Below, in pieces: positions 5,066 through 5,225 of a stretch of 5,225 nucleotides of DNA (within the stretch, counting starts at the first letter, position 1; each line of letters starts with the position of its first letter). Below the pieces are notes generated by a model, which worked only from the letters and a program-made list of their open reading frames with translations, was not told the DNA's origin and made no database searches. Position numbers and translations under genes: made by a program. The stretch lies in assembly GCA_002427055.1 (NCBI GenBank), contig DIPA01000116.1, positions 15,547 to 20,771 of the forward strand. The letters are read 5' to 3'. This DNA is from Firmicutes bacterium UBA5500 (lineage in GTDB: Bacteria; Bacillota; UBA994; UBA5500).

Positions 5066-5225
5066 ATGGCGTCACTAAGGCCTTGCCAAGATACTGATCT
5101 GGCAGCGCTTAGCCTGCTGGTGCAAGATTTTTTCAACCATCACCGGCAACTCAAGGGTAATAACGAGCCTATGTCTCTCGCAGAGGCAGAAAAGATCTGC
5201 CAAGAATGGTATGAAAGGCACCCCT
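5066..5225 (+). CDS. GNAT family N-acetyltransferase, N-terminal part only
   Basis: From ATG 5066 the frame is open to the window edge (53 complete codons). AAAGGAG (5051-5057) stands eight bases upstream. The start MASLRPCQDTDLAALSLLVQ followed by DFFNHHRQL fits the first strand and first helices of GNAT enzymes (pattern LRx-x-x-D-x-x-L-x-x-L). A later SLAEAEKICQEWY helix fits the second part of the N-lobe. The acetyl-CoA-binding motif (R/Q-x-x-G-x-G/A) would lie beyond the window, so activity and substrate cannot be judged. GNAT enzymes transfer an acetyl group from acetyl-CoA to amines of small molecules or proteins. The gene is divergent from the glycerate kinase gene across a 107-base gap. 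No reliable promoter was identified for it; TTGAAT (4976-4981) with TAAAGA (4999-5004) at 17 bases is the best weak pair. Confidence 0.72.
   Translation, partial: MASLRPCQDTDLAALSLLVQDFFNHHRQLKGNNEPMSLAEAEKICQEWYERHP

Overview
The window is a compact stretch of bacterial chromosome with six genes, two of them cut by the window edges. Strong AGGAGG-type ribosome binding sites 7-8 bases before each start, frequent TTG/GTG starts, a CPBP membrane protease and an AGGGGACG-type dispersed repeat of the kind I recall from clostridia all suggest a Bacillota (Clostridia-like) genome of intermediate GC. Species cannot be assigned from this sequence. There are no tRNA or rRNA genes, transposases or CRISPR arrays, and no non-coding stretch exceeds 300 bases.

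Layout. Bases 1-123 (minus) hold the first 41 codons of a DNA-repair exonuclease of the SbcD/YhaO metallophosphoesterase class, starting with TTG. Just upstream are a 13-bp palindrome and a near-match to the Gram-positive LexA (SOS) operator. A minus-strand terminator (196-232) closes the next gene, a CPBP intramembrane metalloprotease (247-972, minus, GTG start). A promoter at 1111-1140 drives the divergent gene at 1172-2167 (plus). That gene encodes an N-terminally anchored or exported protein with a long low-complexity linker and a Cys/His domain resembling NlpC/P60 or CHAP enzymes. It is the least characterised product here. Its stop codon lies at the edge of a small dispersed repeat, followed by a strong hairpin terminator (2271-2310).

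Bases 2314-3738 and 3822-4958 (both minus) hold an M20 amidohydrolase of the AbgB (p-aminobenzoyl-glutamate hydrolase subunit B) type and a glycerate kinase. They are separated by 83 bases without a visible terminator and probably form a two-gene transcription unit started from a promoter at 4984-5013. A divergent GNAT acetyltransferase begins at 5066 and runs off the window. The 107-base gap between the last two genes holds two palindromes that could be operators.

How the genes relate. The kinase and amidohydrolase look like small-molecule catabolism or salvage. The exonuclease fragment looks like a separately transcribed, possibly damage-inducible repair unit. The CPBP protease and the exported Cys/His protein share an intergenic region but no proven functional link. 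I see no convincing new multi-gene system. The best leads are the LexA-like site, the exported Cys/His protein and the repeat that also forms a terminator stem.
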